A stretch of 64,000 nt of DNA from an uncultured Eubacterium sp. (GTDB taxonomy: Bacteria; Bacillota; Clostridia; Lachnospirales; Lachnospiraceae), in the NCBI GenBank assembly GCA_910584595.1, contig CAJUBQ010000005.1:1-64000 (forward strand), given 5' to 3'. Below, piece after piece: positions 50,629 through 59,589 of the stretch. Within the stretch, counting starts at the first letter, position 1; each line of letters starts with the position of its first letter. The position numbers were made by a program, and so were the translations under genes. The notes below the pieces were generated by a model. That model did not search any database and was not told where the DNA came from. It was given only the letters and a program-made list of their open reading frames with translations.

Positions 50629-51388
50629 AGCAATCTTCACAAGGGCCATATTCCTCCAGGTATCGAAAGAACATATATTCACAGACTAAAAGCAGCTGTA
50701 CTCTGGAGCGGATTTTTATTTCTGATTTTATGAAATAAGTAGAATTGACATAGATATTTTCATCTGCCATATCGCTTAGGACATTGCTCCCTAAGTCGGT
50801 GATCGATACAATGGAAGCTCCTCGGCTTTTGGCCATATTTGCGGCGGCAATCACCAGGCTGGTTTCTCCGGAAACGGATATGACGATGACCAGATCGTTT
50901 TCAGTTACCTGTCTGGCGCTGATATTCATCAGGGAGCTGTCATCGTACCAAAAAGCCGGCTTTCCAATTACTTGCAGCCGTTTTACAAATTCTGCCGCTA
51001 CGGTCCGGCTGCTTCCGGCAGCATAAAGCTCGGTTCGGCGGCAGTTGTGGATCTTTTCCAAAACCCGGTCAATGGTTTCTTCCGGAATTAGCTGGATCGT
51101 TTTATGTACATCTTTTAAAAAGTCTGTGGGGTGACTCTTTTCGCATGTATCTTTGTCTGGCATAGAAAGCTCTGCTTTGATGCTTGCTTTAAATTCTGAA
51201 AATCCGCTAAAACCAAGTTTTTTACAAAAGCGTACGACGGATGCGGGGGATGTGTAGAGTGTATCGGCGACCTCCTGAACTTTCATTTTAGAAAGGGTCT
51301 GATTGTTTCTTATGCAGAAAGATAAAATCTCATTGTCGCTTTTATTAAGCAAATGCGCATTTTCTGCAATTCTGTTGTAAAAATCCAT
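50627..51388 (-). CDS. RpiR/MurR family transcriptional regulator
   Basis: 253 aa from ATG 51388 (AGGAGAT five nt upstream on that strand); the frame is open to 51427. N-terminal HTH_6 (KSDNEILSFCIRNNQTL; DTLYTSPASVVRFCKKLGFSGF) and a C-terminal SIS domain (ELYAAGSSRTVAAEFVKRL; DLVIVISVSGETSLVIAAA). Divergent from the second GH4 gene, so likely the local regulator of the alpha-glucoside genes, sensing a sugar phosphate. Counterpart of GlvR-type regulators. Confidence 0.93.
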   Translation of the reverse strand: MDFYNRIAENAHLLNKSDNEILSFCIRNNQTLSKMKVQEVADTLYTSPASVVRFCKKLGFSGFSEFKASIKAELSMPDKDTCEKSHPTDFLKDVHKTIQLIPEETIDRVLEKIHNCRRTELYAAGSSRTVAAEFVKRLQVIGKPAFWYDDSSLMNISARQVTENDLVIVISVSGETSLVIAAANMAKSRGASIVSITDLGSNVLSDMADENIYVNSTYFIKSEIKIRSRVQLLLVCEYMFFRYLEEYGPCEDC

Positions 51389-51403
51389 ATCATATCTCCT
51401 GAA

Positions 51404-51541
51404 AATTTTTTCATAAAATGAAATCATTTCGACTTTGGTACATCCTTCCAGAATGGTTCAAAACTATTCACAAACAGGGAAGGAACGTTTATAGTGATAT
51501 TAGTTATTATAACGGTAAAAAAAAGCGTACGCAACAAAAAA
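51404..51541 (+). promoter_or_regulatory. Promoter/operator region upstream of the second GH4 gene (copy 2)
   Basis: GAAATCATTTC (51420-51430), TTCACA (51467-51472), 17 bp, TATAGT (51490-51495), GTTATTATAAC (51503-51513). Order and spacing match copy 1 at 49.96-50.1 kb, so both promoters should answer to the same regulator(s). Confidence 0.75.
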
Positions 51542-51567
51542 TTATTGGGAAAGGAATTTTATTTACT

Positions 51568-52893
51568 ATGGAAGGTTTTAAAGTAGTTATCGTAGGAGGC
51601 GGTTCCAGTCATACGCCTGGTATTATTCAAAGTCTGATTAGCAATCTCGAGCGGTTTCCGTTAACAAAACTGACGCTTTACGATATTGATAAGGATCGTC
51701 TGGAGCTGGTAGACACGCTTTGTCATGCACTGATTGAAAAGCTGGATCAGGAATGCGTTTATTTTACAACAACAGATCCGAAGGAAGCATTTACAGATAT
51801 TGATTTTGCATTTGCGCAGATTCGCCAGGGTGGATTGAAAATGCGTGAGAAGGATGAAAAAATTTCTTTGGAGTATGGTGTAGTTGGACAGGAAACGTGC
51901 GGACCAGGCGGAATGGCTTATGGACTTCGTTCTATACCCGGCGTTTTCAAAGTAATTGACGATATAAGGACTTATGCACCGGATGCATGGATTATCAATT
52001 ACTCGAATCCTGCTGCAATTGTAGCCGAGGCTACCCGCCGCCAGTATAACAATTATAAAATATTAAACATTTGTGATATGCCTGTTGCGATCATGCTGTC
52101 TTTTGCAAAGATGCTTGGGCTTGAAAAGTACAATGACTTAGAACCTGTTTATTTTGGACTGAATCATTTTGGCTGGTGGACAAAGCTGTATGACAAGACC
52201 GGCACAGACCGGATGCCGGAATTAAAAGAAAAAATTATGCAGTTCGGACTGGCTGCTTCTCATGACAAGCACCATTCAGACCCGTCCTGGAGGCATACAT
52301 GGGAGAATTTTAAGGAGATTCTTACCGATTTTCCGGAATATCTTCCAAACACCTACCTGCAGTATTATTTGTATCCGAAGGAGTGTGTAGAGACGAGTGA
52401 TCCAAATTATACGAGAGCAAATATGGTTATGGATGGGCGTGAAAAGGATATGTACGAACAGGTGCGCCTGATAAAAGAAAGCGGCGGCAAACATGAAGTC
52501 AATTTGAATCTGTTTAATGCGTTTGGTGATTTTATTGTAGATGTGGCCTGCTCAATTGCTTATAATCATTCAGACCGGTATTTGGTTATTGTAGAGAATA
52601 ACGGTGCGATACCGGATCTTCCAAATGACGCTATGGTGGAAGTGCCTTGCTACCTGCGCAAATGGGGGCCGGAGCCGGTTGTAATCGGAAAGATTCCACA
52701 GTTCCATTTAGGAATGATGCAGCAGCAGCTTGCAGCAGAGAAGTTAATTGTAGACGCTTATTATGAAAATTCGTATCAGAAGGCATTGGAAGCATTTACG
52801 ATGAACAAGACCGTTCCTTCTGCAAAAGTGGCGCGGAAGATTTTAGACAAAATGATAGAAGCAAATAAAGGTTACTGGCCGGAATTAAAGTAA
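51568..52893 (+). CDS. 6-phospho-alpha-glucosidase (GH4, GlvA/MalH type)
   Basis: 441 aa from ATG 51568 (AAAGGA upstream); the frame is open to 51418 but that part is the regulatory region. NAD-binding VVIVGGGSSHTPGIIQSL; GQETCGPGGMAYGLRS; NYSNPAAIVAEATRR; NICDMP with C169, the motif typical of alpha-specific members; H200 in FGLNHFGW. Hydrolyses maltose-6-phosphate and related phospho-alpha-glucosides. Followed after 13 nt by the EIICB gene: a classic glv/mal PTS operon. Clear paralog of the 47.0-48.3 kb gene. Confidence 0.94.
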   Translation: MEGFKVVIVGGGSSHTPGIIQSLISNLERFPLTKLTLYDIDKDRLELVDTLCHALIEKLDQECVYFTTTDPKEAFTDIDFAFAQIRQGGLKMREKDEKISLEYGVVGQETCGPGGMAYGLRSIPGVFKVIDDIRTYAPDAWIINYSNPAAIVAEATRRQYNNYKILNICDMPVAIMLSFAKMLGLEKYNDLEPVYFGLNHFGWWTKLYDKTGTDRMPELKEKIMQFGLAASHDKHHSDPSWRHTWENFKEILTDFPEYLPNTYLQYYLYPKECVETSDPNYTRANMVMDGREKDMYEQVRLIKESGGKHEVNLNLFNAFGDFIVDVACSIAYNHSDRYLVIVENNGAIPDLPNDAMVEVPCYLRKWGPEPVVIGKIPQFHLGMMQQQLAAEKLIVDAYYENSYQKALEAFTMNKTVPSAKVARKILDKMIEANKGYWPELK

Positions 52894-52906
52894 GGAGGAG
52901 ATCTAC

Positions 52907-54469
52907 ATGAAGGAGAAGTTTTCCTTTTCGCAGTTTCAAAAATTAGGAAAAGTACTTATGACTCCGGTCATGATTATGCCAATTGCCGGCATCCTGGTGG
53001 GAATTGGCTCAGCCTTTACGACGAAAAATATTGTAGAGCTGGCGCCTTTTTTGGGAACGCCTTATGTAACTTTATTTTTTAACTTACTAAAGGCGATGGG
53101 AAACACCGTTAATTCCTACCTGCCGATTATCTTCGCGGTTTCTGTAGCCGTAGGCTATGCCAAAAAAGAAAAAGGGATTGCCGCCCTTTGCAGCGTAATT
53201 GGATTTCTGGCTATGAACAACGTAATGAATGTGCTTTTAACGAGCCTTGGAAAGCTGGACCCTTCTGCAATGACTACAGGGCAGTCTATGGTTATGGGCA
53301 TTGCATCTTTGGATACAGGTGTTTTTGGAGGCATTCTGATAGGGCTCCTGGTAGCCTGGCTGCATAATAAGTATTATAATATTCAGCTTCCTCCGATTTT
53401 AGGGATTTTTTCAGGAACCAAATTTGTTCCTATGGTTACCCTGCTTGGATGTTCGGCGCTTGGGTTTGTGATGGCGTTTGTCTGGCCGGTCGTGCAGAGT
53501 GGACTGACGATGATGGGTGAGCTTATTTATCAGACCGGCGCTGTCGGAAGCGTGATCTATGGATTGAGTGAAAGAGCCTTGCTGCCGTTTGGTTTGCATC
53601 ACTTTATTTACACGCCATTCTTCTTTACCAACCTGGGAGGTTCCATGGAAATAGACGGGAATCTGGTTGAGGGCGCATTAAATATTTACAATGCAATGCT
53701 GGCTTCTCCGGATACGATGTTTGATATTAATATATCCCGTTTTGTTATGAACGGTAAAGTAATTTTTGCAATGTTCGGTATGCCTGGAGCAGCATTAGCT
53801 ATTTATCATACGGCGAAACCGGAAAAGAAACAGCAAGTGAAAGCTCTGCTGATCGCAGCAGTGATTCCATCTATTTTTACAGGTATTACAGAGCCGATTG
53901 AGTACTCGTTCCTGTTTGTGGCTCCATTGCTGTTTGTTATTCATGCGGGGTTTGCAGGACTGACGTATTTGCTGACTTATATTTTCCAGGTCAATATCCC
54001 TGGCCCAAGCGCTTTTGGCGGCCCGTTTTTGAGTACGATTTTTAATGGAATCATGCAGTCGGACAAAGGCTCCAACTGGATTTGGGTATTGATCTTAGGC
54101 GCAGGTTTCTTTGTTTTGTATTATGTAACGTTTAAGTTTATGATTTTAAAGTTCAATTATAAGACACCGGGACGGGAAGCGGATGAAGAGGAAGTAAAGC
54201 CTCTGAGCGGCAAAAAGGTCAGTGACGATATTCTGGCGGTCATTATTGAAGGACTTGGCGGAGCAGATAATATTTTAAATGTAGATGCCTGTTTTACCCG
54301 TCTGCGTGTAAAAGTGAAAGATAAGGCGCTTGTTATGAGCGATAAGGAATGGAAGGAACAAACCGGAGCCAACGGCGTTGTGCGTGTTGATGACGGTGTG
54401 CAGATTATCTATGGCACAAAAGCAGATATTTATAAGAATAATTTAAAAAATATTTTAGGAATGGAATAG
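52907..54469 (+). CDS. PTS alpha-glucoside EIICB permease
   Basis: 520 aa, AAGGAGGAG before the ATG. EIIC membrane domain (~1-420) starts KLGKVLMTPVMIMPIAGILV, with SYLPIIFAVSVAVGYAKK, ALLPFGLHHFIYTPFFF and the substrate motif GITEPIEYSFLF. C-terminal EIIB with phosphorylated Cys in NVDACFTRLRV (C462). No EIIA domain; the separate EIIA at 50.1 kb should supply it. Takes up and phosphorylates alpha-glucosides such as maltose, giving the substrate for the GH4 upstream. Terminator follows. Confidence 0.94.
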   Translation: MKEKFSFSQFQKLGKVLMTPVMIMPIAGILVGIGSAFTTKNIVELAPFLGTPYVTLFFNLLKAMGNTVNSYLPIIFAVSVAVGYAKKEKGIAALCSVIGFLAMNNVMNVLLTSLGKLDPSAMTTGQSMVMGIASLDTGVFGGILIGLLVAWLHNKYYNIQLPPILGIFSGTKFVPMVTLLGCSALGFVMAFVWPVVQSGLTMMGELIYQTGAVGSVIYGLSERALLPFGLHHFIYTPFFFTNLGGSMEIDGNLVEGALNIYNAMLASPDTMFDINISRFVMNGKVIFAMFGMPGAALAIYHTAKPEKKQQVKALLIAAVIPSIFTGITEPIEYSFLFVAPLLFVIHAGFAGLTYLLTYIFQVNIPGPSAFGGPFLSTIFNGIMQSDKGSNWIWVLILGAGFFVLYYVTFKFMILKFNYKTPGREADEEEVKPLSGKKVSDDILAVIIEGLGGADNILNVDACFTRLRVKVKDKALVMSDKEWKEQTGANGVVRVDDGVQIIYGTKADIYKNNLKNILGME

Positions 54470-54475
54470 ACTAGG

Positions 54476-54509
54476 ACAGGCCGCCATGTAAAATGGCGGC
54501 TTGTTTTTA
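54476..54509 (+). terminator. Intrinsic terminator after EIICB
   Basis: AGGCCGCCAT (54478-54487) pairs with ATGGCGGCTT (54493-54502) around a 5-nt loop, then GTTTTTAT. Confidence 0.85.
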
Positions 54510-54667
54510 TTCCTTTAAGATTGAAATTATTTGATAAAAGAGGTATCCTGTTTGAAAGTCAGGTGTACTTTTTATGTATATGGTGGTAAAATTGAATCAA
54601 GAAGTGAGGAATTGGGACCGGATTTTGAGGAAGAATGAAATTTTCAGGATATGAGGAGGACAATGAA

Positions 54668-55000
54668 ATGGCGATTACAGTAAATATTTTTTATAGCGGC
54701 GTGAATGGAAATGCAAGAAAATTTGCAGAAGAGATGGTTGCAAGCGGTGTTGTCAGCGATATTCGTGCGGAAGATGGAAACATGAGGTATGAATATTTTT
54801 TCCCAATGGATGATAAGGAAACAGTGCTTTTAATTGACAGTTGGAAAGATCAGCATTCCATAGATGTTCACCATGCTTCTCCCATGATGGAAAAGATTAC
54901 TGAACTTCGGGAGAAATATGACCTGCATATGAGGGTGGAACGGTATGTGTCAGATGAAACCGGGATTCCTGCGGCAGACAGGGCATTTGTAAAGAAATAA
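54668..55000 (+). CDS. Antibiotic biosynthesis monooxygenase (ABM) domain protein
   Basis: 110 aa from ATG 54668 (GAGGAGG 8 nt before); the frame extends to 54635. Small alpha-beta dimeric barrel: NIFYSGVNGNARKFAEEM, then RYEYFFPMDDKETVLLIDSW, HHASPMMEKITELREKY. Members include quinol monooxygenases (YgiN) and heme-related proteins; the motif D-SW-D---H-SP is typical. Substrate unknown. Single gene. Confidence 0.88.
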   Translation: MAITVNIFYSGVNGNARKFAEEMVASGVVSDIRAEDGNMRYEYFFPMDDKETVLLIDSWKDQHSIDVHHASPMMEKITELREKYDLHMRVERYVSDETGIPAADRAFVKK

Positions 55001-55101
55001 GGGCTGTTTCCAAAGCTGAAACAAGGCCAAAATGAGAAGCAATAACGGTCTGAGATCGGATATGTTAAAAATAATTACTTTAAAGAAGAAAGGATTTTGC
55101 T

Positions 55102-56415
55102 ATGAGCCAATTACAATTCAAGGAAGCAATGGAACATATCACTTATCACACACCTGCCTTTCCGCAGGAAGAATTTGATCTGATTCGTCAAAACTTTGAC
55201 AAAGCGAAAACATTTTTTTATGAAGCCCTTGACTATACACATGCAGATCCGGAAAGTGTGCCGGACGAATATGAACTGCATTTTTATGCGCTTTTATTTT
55301 TGGGAGAATTTAAAGACAGGGATTCCTTTGAAAAAATTGTGGAATATGTATCTGTGACCGCCGATCAGCTGGACTTGCTGCTGGGAGATTTTGTTACGGA
55401 AGGTTTAAAAGATGTTATTTATAATACTTATAATGGAAATTTGGAACTGTTAAAAAATACAATACGAAACAAGGATATTTGCATATATGTCCGTAGTGCA
55501 ATGCTCAAAGTGTTGGGGCAGCTTTATTTGGACGGTACGCTCGCAAAGGAAGCTTTGCAGAATATTTTTAAAGAACTGTTTGCTGCAAGAGAAGACGAGC
55601 AGGCAGAAATGAATTCCTTTGCTGTCGAAGTGAGCTGCAGATGTCACTTGGTTGAATTGCTGCCGGATATTCGCAAACTGTACGATGAAGATAAAATAGA
55701 TTTATTCGTGTCCGGATGGTATGACGACTGTCTGGATTACATGTTTCATTATTATGAAAATAGTGATCTGAATATTTTATGCAAATCGTCTGTTTCTGCT
55801 GATCAGATCAAAAGCTGGGCGATGTTTGAACAAAATTCGAAAAAGCAGACAAAGGTGGATGATAAAAAACTTGCAAAAGAATTATCTAAAAATCTATCTT
55901 CAAAGCCTCAGAAAAAAAGAAAAATTGGCCGTAACGATCCATGTCCTTGCGGGAGCGGAAAGAAATATAAAAACTGCTGCCTGAATAAGCCGAAGGAAGT
56001 AATGTCGCAAATAGAAAGTGACGAAGAACGCGAAAAGAGGCTGCGCGATTATCCGCCGGTTGGAACAGAGCGTGTCGAAGGCCGGATTTACCTGGAAGAC
56101 TATTTTGATAAAGAAAGTATTGAAACAGACCAGCTTCTTTATCTTGCGCTGAAAGATCGACCTGTATCATTTTTTGGCACAAATGTATCTAATGCGTATA
56201 TGAACGAAAAAAGAAAACATGCCTATCTGCTGGAAGCATTTGACAGATTTCGTGACCGGATGCAAAAAGAACAGATTCCATCGATTGAAGCATATGATAA
56301 AAAATATTCCATCCATTATTTGTGTAAAGAATGGATGGCGGAACTTGGAGCTTTGCTGAAAAAAAGCGGGGATATAAACGAAAGGGAGGAATTGTTAAAA
56401 TATTATAATGAATAA
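55102..56415 (+). CDS. SEC-C motif protein with DUF1186-like N-terminal region
   Basis: 437 aa, GAAAGGA before the ATG. Residues ~1-255 are helical, repeat-like (LHFYALLFLGEFKDRDSFEKI; SAMLKVLGQLYLDGTL), resembling DUF1186/HEAT-type. A SEC-C zinc motif follows at ~residues 275-300: GRNDPCPCGSGKKYKNCC. The last ~130 residues are polar and helical. SEC-C domains bind zinc and occur in SecA and in many proteins of unknown function. The role of this protein is not known to me. Single gene. Confidence 0.85.
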   Translation: MSQLQFKEAMEHITYHTPAFPQEEFDLIRQNFDKAKTFFYEALDYTHADPESVPDEYELHFYALLFLGEFKDRDSFEKIVEYVSVTADQLDLLLGDFVTEGLKDVIYNTYNGNLELLKNTIRNKDICIYVRSAMLKVLGQLYLDGTLAKEALQNIFKELFAAREDEQAEMNSFAVEVSCRCHLVELLPDIRKLYDEDKIDLFVSGWYDDCLDYMFHYYENSDLNILCKSSVSADQIKSWAMFEQNSKKQTKVDDKKLAKELSKNLSSKPQKKRKIGRNDPCPCGSGKKYKNCCLNKPKEVMSQIESDEEREKRLRDYPPVGTERVEGRIYLEDYFDKESIETDQLLYLALKDRPVSFFGTNVSNAYMNEKRKHAYLLEAFDRFRDRMQKEQIPSIEAYDKKYSIHYLCKEWMAELGALLKKSGDINEREELLKYYNE

Positions 56416-56543
56416 GAGAAAACATAGAAGTAAAATATGTTCATGATGGAAATTTGGAAGCTGTAGGCAGGAAATTGCTGAAGCAGATAGAATGATAAGC
56501 GATATAGCGATGCAGTGATTGTCTTGCATATGTTAAGATCATC

Positions 56544-56607
56544 AGATCAAAGAAAAATGAAGCTGTTTTTGCATTTTGTTTGTTACAGTTTCGTTTTTCT
56601 TTGATCT
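56544..56607 (+). terminator. Large hairpin, probable terminator after the SEC-C gene
   Basis: AGATCAAAGAAAAA, GAA and CTGT pair with ACAG, TTC and TTTTTCTTTGATCT with small bulges; ~20 paired bases and a ~20-nt T-rich loop. Bidirectional by composition. Confidence 0.65.
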
Positions 56608-56662
56608 ATGATTATGGTAATATTTTATAATTTAACGAAAGATAAAATTCCAAAAGATAACA

Positions 56663-56960
56663 TTTTCTATAGAATTGTTGCTTTTAAGTATTCTATACCA
56701 ATTATTTATTTTTTGCAATAGCAACAGAAAAAATGTATAAAATTACCAGTAATTCTATATATTTTTTATCCTAATTCATTACTTTTACACAATAAAAACC
56801 GGAAAATTTTTATAAGAGTCAAAAAATTATGAATGACTGTCGTTTTATAAATACGACAGTTTTTTTATTTTTAAAAATATCAAAATTTTAGTTTTTCCTT
56901 ATTTTATAGGGGTTCCATGCAATAAACTATATTTGAAATGCATAACAATTCTATAGAAAA
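56663..56960. repeat. 17-bp perfect inverted repeat pair
   Basis: TTTTCTATAGAATTGTT (56663-56679) and its exact reverse complement (56944-56960) lie 264 bp apart. Each contains the palindrome TTCTATAGAA. Could be operator pairs or element ends. Confidence 0.7.
56836..56867 (+). terminator. Orphan intrinsic terminator
   Basis: ACTGTCGT (56836-56843) and ACGACAGT (56853-56860), 9-nt loop, followed by seven T and ATTTTT. No gene ends nearby upstream on this strand; nearest is the SEC-C gene 420 bp away, which already has a hairpin. Confidence 0.85.
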
Positions 56961-57049
56961 AGTTATATGGACGTATGGTACGATCATAAGCAATAAGTGT
57001 TGAAGTAGGTGTTGCACAGATTTGCACAAAGAGCAGATTGGAGGAAACT

Positions 57050-57400
57050 ATGAGAGAGATGGATTATGCCAGGATAGGCATGCGGATTCGCCAGGTGAGG
57101 AAAGTAAAAGGCTGGTCGCAGAATGAGCTTGCAAAAAAATGTAGTATCAGTATGTCATTTCTCGGTCATATAGAACGAGGGACCAGGATTATGAGTTTGG
57201 AGACGTTTGCTAATATTTGTGTGGCATTGGATATAGGAGCAGATGAGTTGCTCTGGGGAGTGGCGCATCCATCGGATACTGTATTGGATTTATATGAACC
57301 TGCAAGGCAGGAAACTGAATCGGTCAAAAAAGAAGCGGATAATTATTCGATGTATGTCAGGATTATGAAATCTGTAGCGGAGATTATGAATGAGGCGTAA
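57050..57400 (+). CDS. XRE family HTH regulator
   Basis: 116 aa from ATG 57050 with GGAGGAAACT directly upstream; TTG 57038 is in frame but sits on this site. HTH_3 at residues ~8-62: RIRQVRKVKGWSQNELAKK, SISMSFLGHIERGTRIMSLE, FANICVALDI. The C-terminal ~45 residues are helical. The gene's last 11 nt overlap the first glycosyltransferase gene, so it is the first gene of the polysaccharide operon and probably an autoregulator of it. Similar small XRE proteins open other Lachnospiraceae capsule/EPS loci (from memory). Confidence 0.9.
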   Translation: MREMDYARIGMRIRQVRKVKGWSQNELAKKCSISMSFLGHIERGTRIMSLETFANICVALDIGADELLWGVAHPSDTVLDLYEPARQETESVKKEADNYSMYVRIMKSVAEIMNEA

Positions 57401-58694
57401 TCATCCAAAGAGCTGTTATCAAAAGCAAAGGGATATCCGGCAAGAGCATGGCTGTTTCAAAGAACGGAGCAGTCCAAAAGTGTTAATGTTAGCATCCGTC
57501 GCGTCTATGATCGATCAGTTTAATATGTCCAATATTATGTTATTGCAGGATATGGGATATGAAGTGCATGTGACGTGTAATTTTAAACATGGAAATACAT
57601 GTGATGGCGTACAGATAAAAAAAATGTATGAAACGCTTCAAAACATGCATGTGATCTGTCATCCGTGGGATTGCCCGAGAAAACTTCGCAGCATAAAGCA
57701 ATGCATGAATGCATACTTACAGTTATGGGAATTGACGGGTGCAAATTCATTTGCATGTATTCATTGCCATTCTCCGATCGGAGCAGCTCTTGCGAGAATC
57801 ATTGCTCATAGGCGGAAAATCAGAGTTATTTATACAGCGCATGGATTTCATTTTTATAAAGGCGCGCCTCTGAAAAACTGGCTCATTTATTATCCGGCTG
57901 AAAAACTGCTTTCGTATTGGACAGACATTATCATTACAGTCAATCGGGAAGATCAGTATTTTGCTATGCAAAATTTCCATGCAGGACGAATCTGCTATAT
58001 TCCAGGTGTCGGAGTCGATACCCGAAAGTATCGCAAAGATTGGGAAAATGCGCAAAATCAGGCAGATGCATTTGAAAAAGATCAATTTCACAGAAAATAT
58101 CGAATACCTGAAAATGCATTTGTGCTGTTGTCAGTCGGGGAGTTGAACAAGGGGAAAAATCACCGGGTTGTGATGGAGGCTCTTGCAGATCTGCACAGAA
58201 AGGATGTTTATTATCTGATATGCGGCCGGGGGAAACTGAAAAAATATTTGCAGTGTTATGCAGATAAGCTTGATGTAAAGGATTATATACGTATGCCAGG
58301 ATTTCAGGAGGATATGGCTGATATTTATTGTTATGCAGATATATTTGTTTTGCCATCCATCCGGGAAGGAATGCCGGTAGCGCTTATGGAAGCAATGGCT
58401 GCGGGGCTGCCCTGTGTAGTTTCTGATGTCAGGGGGAACCGGGAGCTGATTGCGGATGCAAAGGAAGAATACAAAAAGCATAAGCCAGATAAGAATCTCT
58501 ATGTCAGACCAGGAGGTATACGAGTTTCGGCTAAGTCGGCTGCGTCGTATGCTGAAGCATTAAGAATATTGCTGAATGATGCGTGCCTGAGACGTAAGTG
58601 CGGGAATTATAATAAAGAAAAGATCAAACAGTACGATCGGTCTGTTGTAATGCCGAGAATGAAAAAGATATATCAGGAAATTTCAAACATGTAA
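57390..58694 (+). CDS. Glycosyltransferase family 4
   Basis: 434 aa GT-B enzyme. N-terminal donor-side region KVLMLASVASMIDQFNMSNI, IHCHSPIGAALARI, IYTAHGFHFYKGAP; C-terminal nucleotide-sugar site FVLLSVGELNKGKNH, YLICGRGKLKKYLQ, and the EX7E motif in PSIREGMPVALMEAMAAGLP. Resembles capsule/EPS transferases of the EpsD/CapJ kind; sugar unknown. Cytoplasmic. Starts inside the XRE gene (11-nt overlap). Confidence 0.93.
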   Translation: MRRNHPKSCYQKQRDIRQEHGCFKERSSPKVLMLASVASMIDQFNMSNIMLLQDMGYEVHVTCNFKHGNTCDGVQIKKMYETLQNMHVICHPWDCPRKLRSIKQCMNAYLQLWELTGANSFACIHCHSPIGAALARIIAHRRKIRVIYTAHGFHFYKGAPLKNWLIYYPAEKLLSYWTDIIITVNREDQYFAMQNFHAGRICYIPGVGVDTRKYRKDWENAQNQADAFEKDQFHRKYRIPENAFVLLSVGELNKGKNHRVVMEALADLHRKDVYYLICGRGKLKKYLQCYADKLDVKDYIRMPGFQEDMADIYCYADIFVLPSIREGMPVALMEAMAAGLPCVVSDVRGNRELIADAKEEYKKHKPDKNLYVRPGGIRVSAKSAASYAEALRILLNDACLRRKCGNYNKEKIKQYDRSVVMPRMKKIYQEISNM

Positions 58695-58748
58695 TAGCTT
58701 AGATCATCTGGACTGTTTCCAGACATGTTCTATGGAGATAGGAGTAAT

Positions 58749-59555
58749 ATGCCGGAAGTTTCTGTCCTGATGGGGACTTACAATGAAAAAAATCATGAGC
58801 ATACGGCTTTGGCAATTGACTCAATATTATGTCAGACATTTACGGATTTTGAGTTTCTCATATGCGATGATGGCTCAGCTGCGATGTTTTATAACTGGCT
58901 GGTGCGGTATTGTAAAAAAGATGACAGAATCAGAGTTTTCCATAACAGGCAAAATCAAGGACTGGCAGCTGCATTAAATAGATGTCTTCGTTATGCGGAA
59001 GGAAGATATCTTGCACGAATGGATGCAGATGATGTTTCAAAACCGAATCGCCTGGAAAAGCAGGTAGCATTTTTAAGAAAGCATAAGAAATATGCGTTAG
59101 TTGGCTGCGGAGTGCAGCTTATTGGAGGAGACGGAGTCTGGGGCAGGCGTATGCCAGAGGAAATTCCTGTGAAAAAGTCTTTTTTATCTACATCACCGTT
59201 TATTCATCCTACCATTATGATACGACGTGAAGTCATGTTGTCGTTACATGGATATTGTGAATCACGAAAGATGCTACGGGCAGAAGACTATGATTTTTTT
59301 ATGCGTCTGTATGCAGCCGGATATGTGGGATATAACATACAGGATATGTTATTTCAGTACCGTGAGGATTTAAATGCCTATGAAAAACGTAAATATCGTT
59401 ATCGGGTGAATGAGTGTCTGGTACGTTATTTAGGATTTCGCAGGCTGAGGATTTTAAAAGGAAATTTTCGATATGTATGCAGGCCATTGGCGGTAGGGAT
59501 GATACCGCAGAAAATTATGTACTACATAAGGCGCACAAGATTCGGTGCAAAATGA
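58749..59555 (+). CDS. Glycosyltransferase family 2
   Basis: 268 aa from ATG 58749 (ATAGGAG five nt before). GT-A fold: VSVLMGTYNEKNHEHTALAI, ICDDGS, and the metal-binding DxD in RMDADDVSKPNRLEKQ. Acceptor part includes FIHPTIMIRR and AEDYDFFMRLY (ED-Y motif). Adds one sugar to the lipid-linked repeat unit; linkage not predictable. The next gene starts within 35 nt. Confidence 0.93.
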   Translation: MPEVSVLMGTYNEKNHEHTALAIDSILCQTFTDFEFLICDDGSAAMFYNWLVRYCKKDDRIRVFHNRQNQGLAAALNRCLRYAEGRYLARMDADDVSKPNRLEKQVAFLRKHKKYALVGCGVQLIGGDGVWGRRMPEEIPVKKSFLSTSPFIHPTIMIRREVMLSLHGYCESRKMLRAEDYDFFMRLYAAGYVGYNIQDMLFQYREDLNAYEKRKYRYRVNECLVRYLGFRRLRILKGNFRYVCRPLAVGMIPQKIMYYIRRTRFGAK

Positions 59556-59589
59556 ATATACGCAAACGGATGAAGGAGCTAAGCAGGAA

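Larger units (their letters stand above)
56416..57049. other. AT-rich intergenic region of ~630 bp upstream of the polysaccharide locus
   Basis: No coding frame is supported. It contains a large hairpin (56544-56607), an orphan intrinsic terminator (56836-56867), a 17-bp inverted repeat (56663-56679 with 56944-56960) and repeated ATTCTATA words (near 56668, 56689, 56750 and 56948). A possible promoter TTGATC-19-TATAAT (56601-56631) would start a ~230-nt RNA ending at the orphan terminator. Confidence 0.6.
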
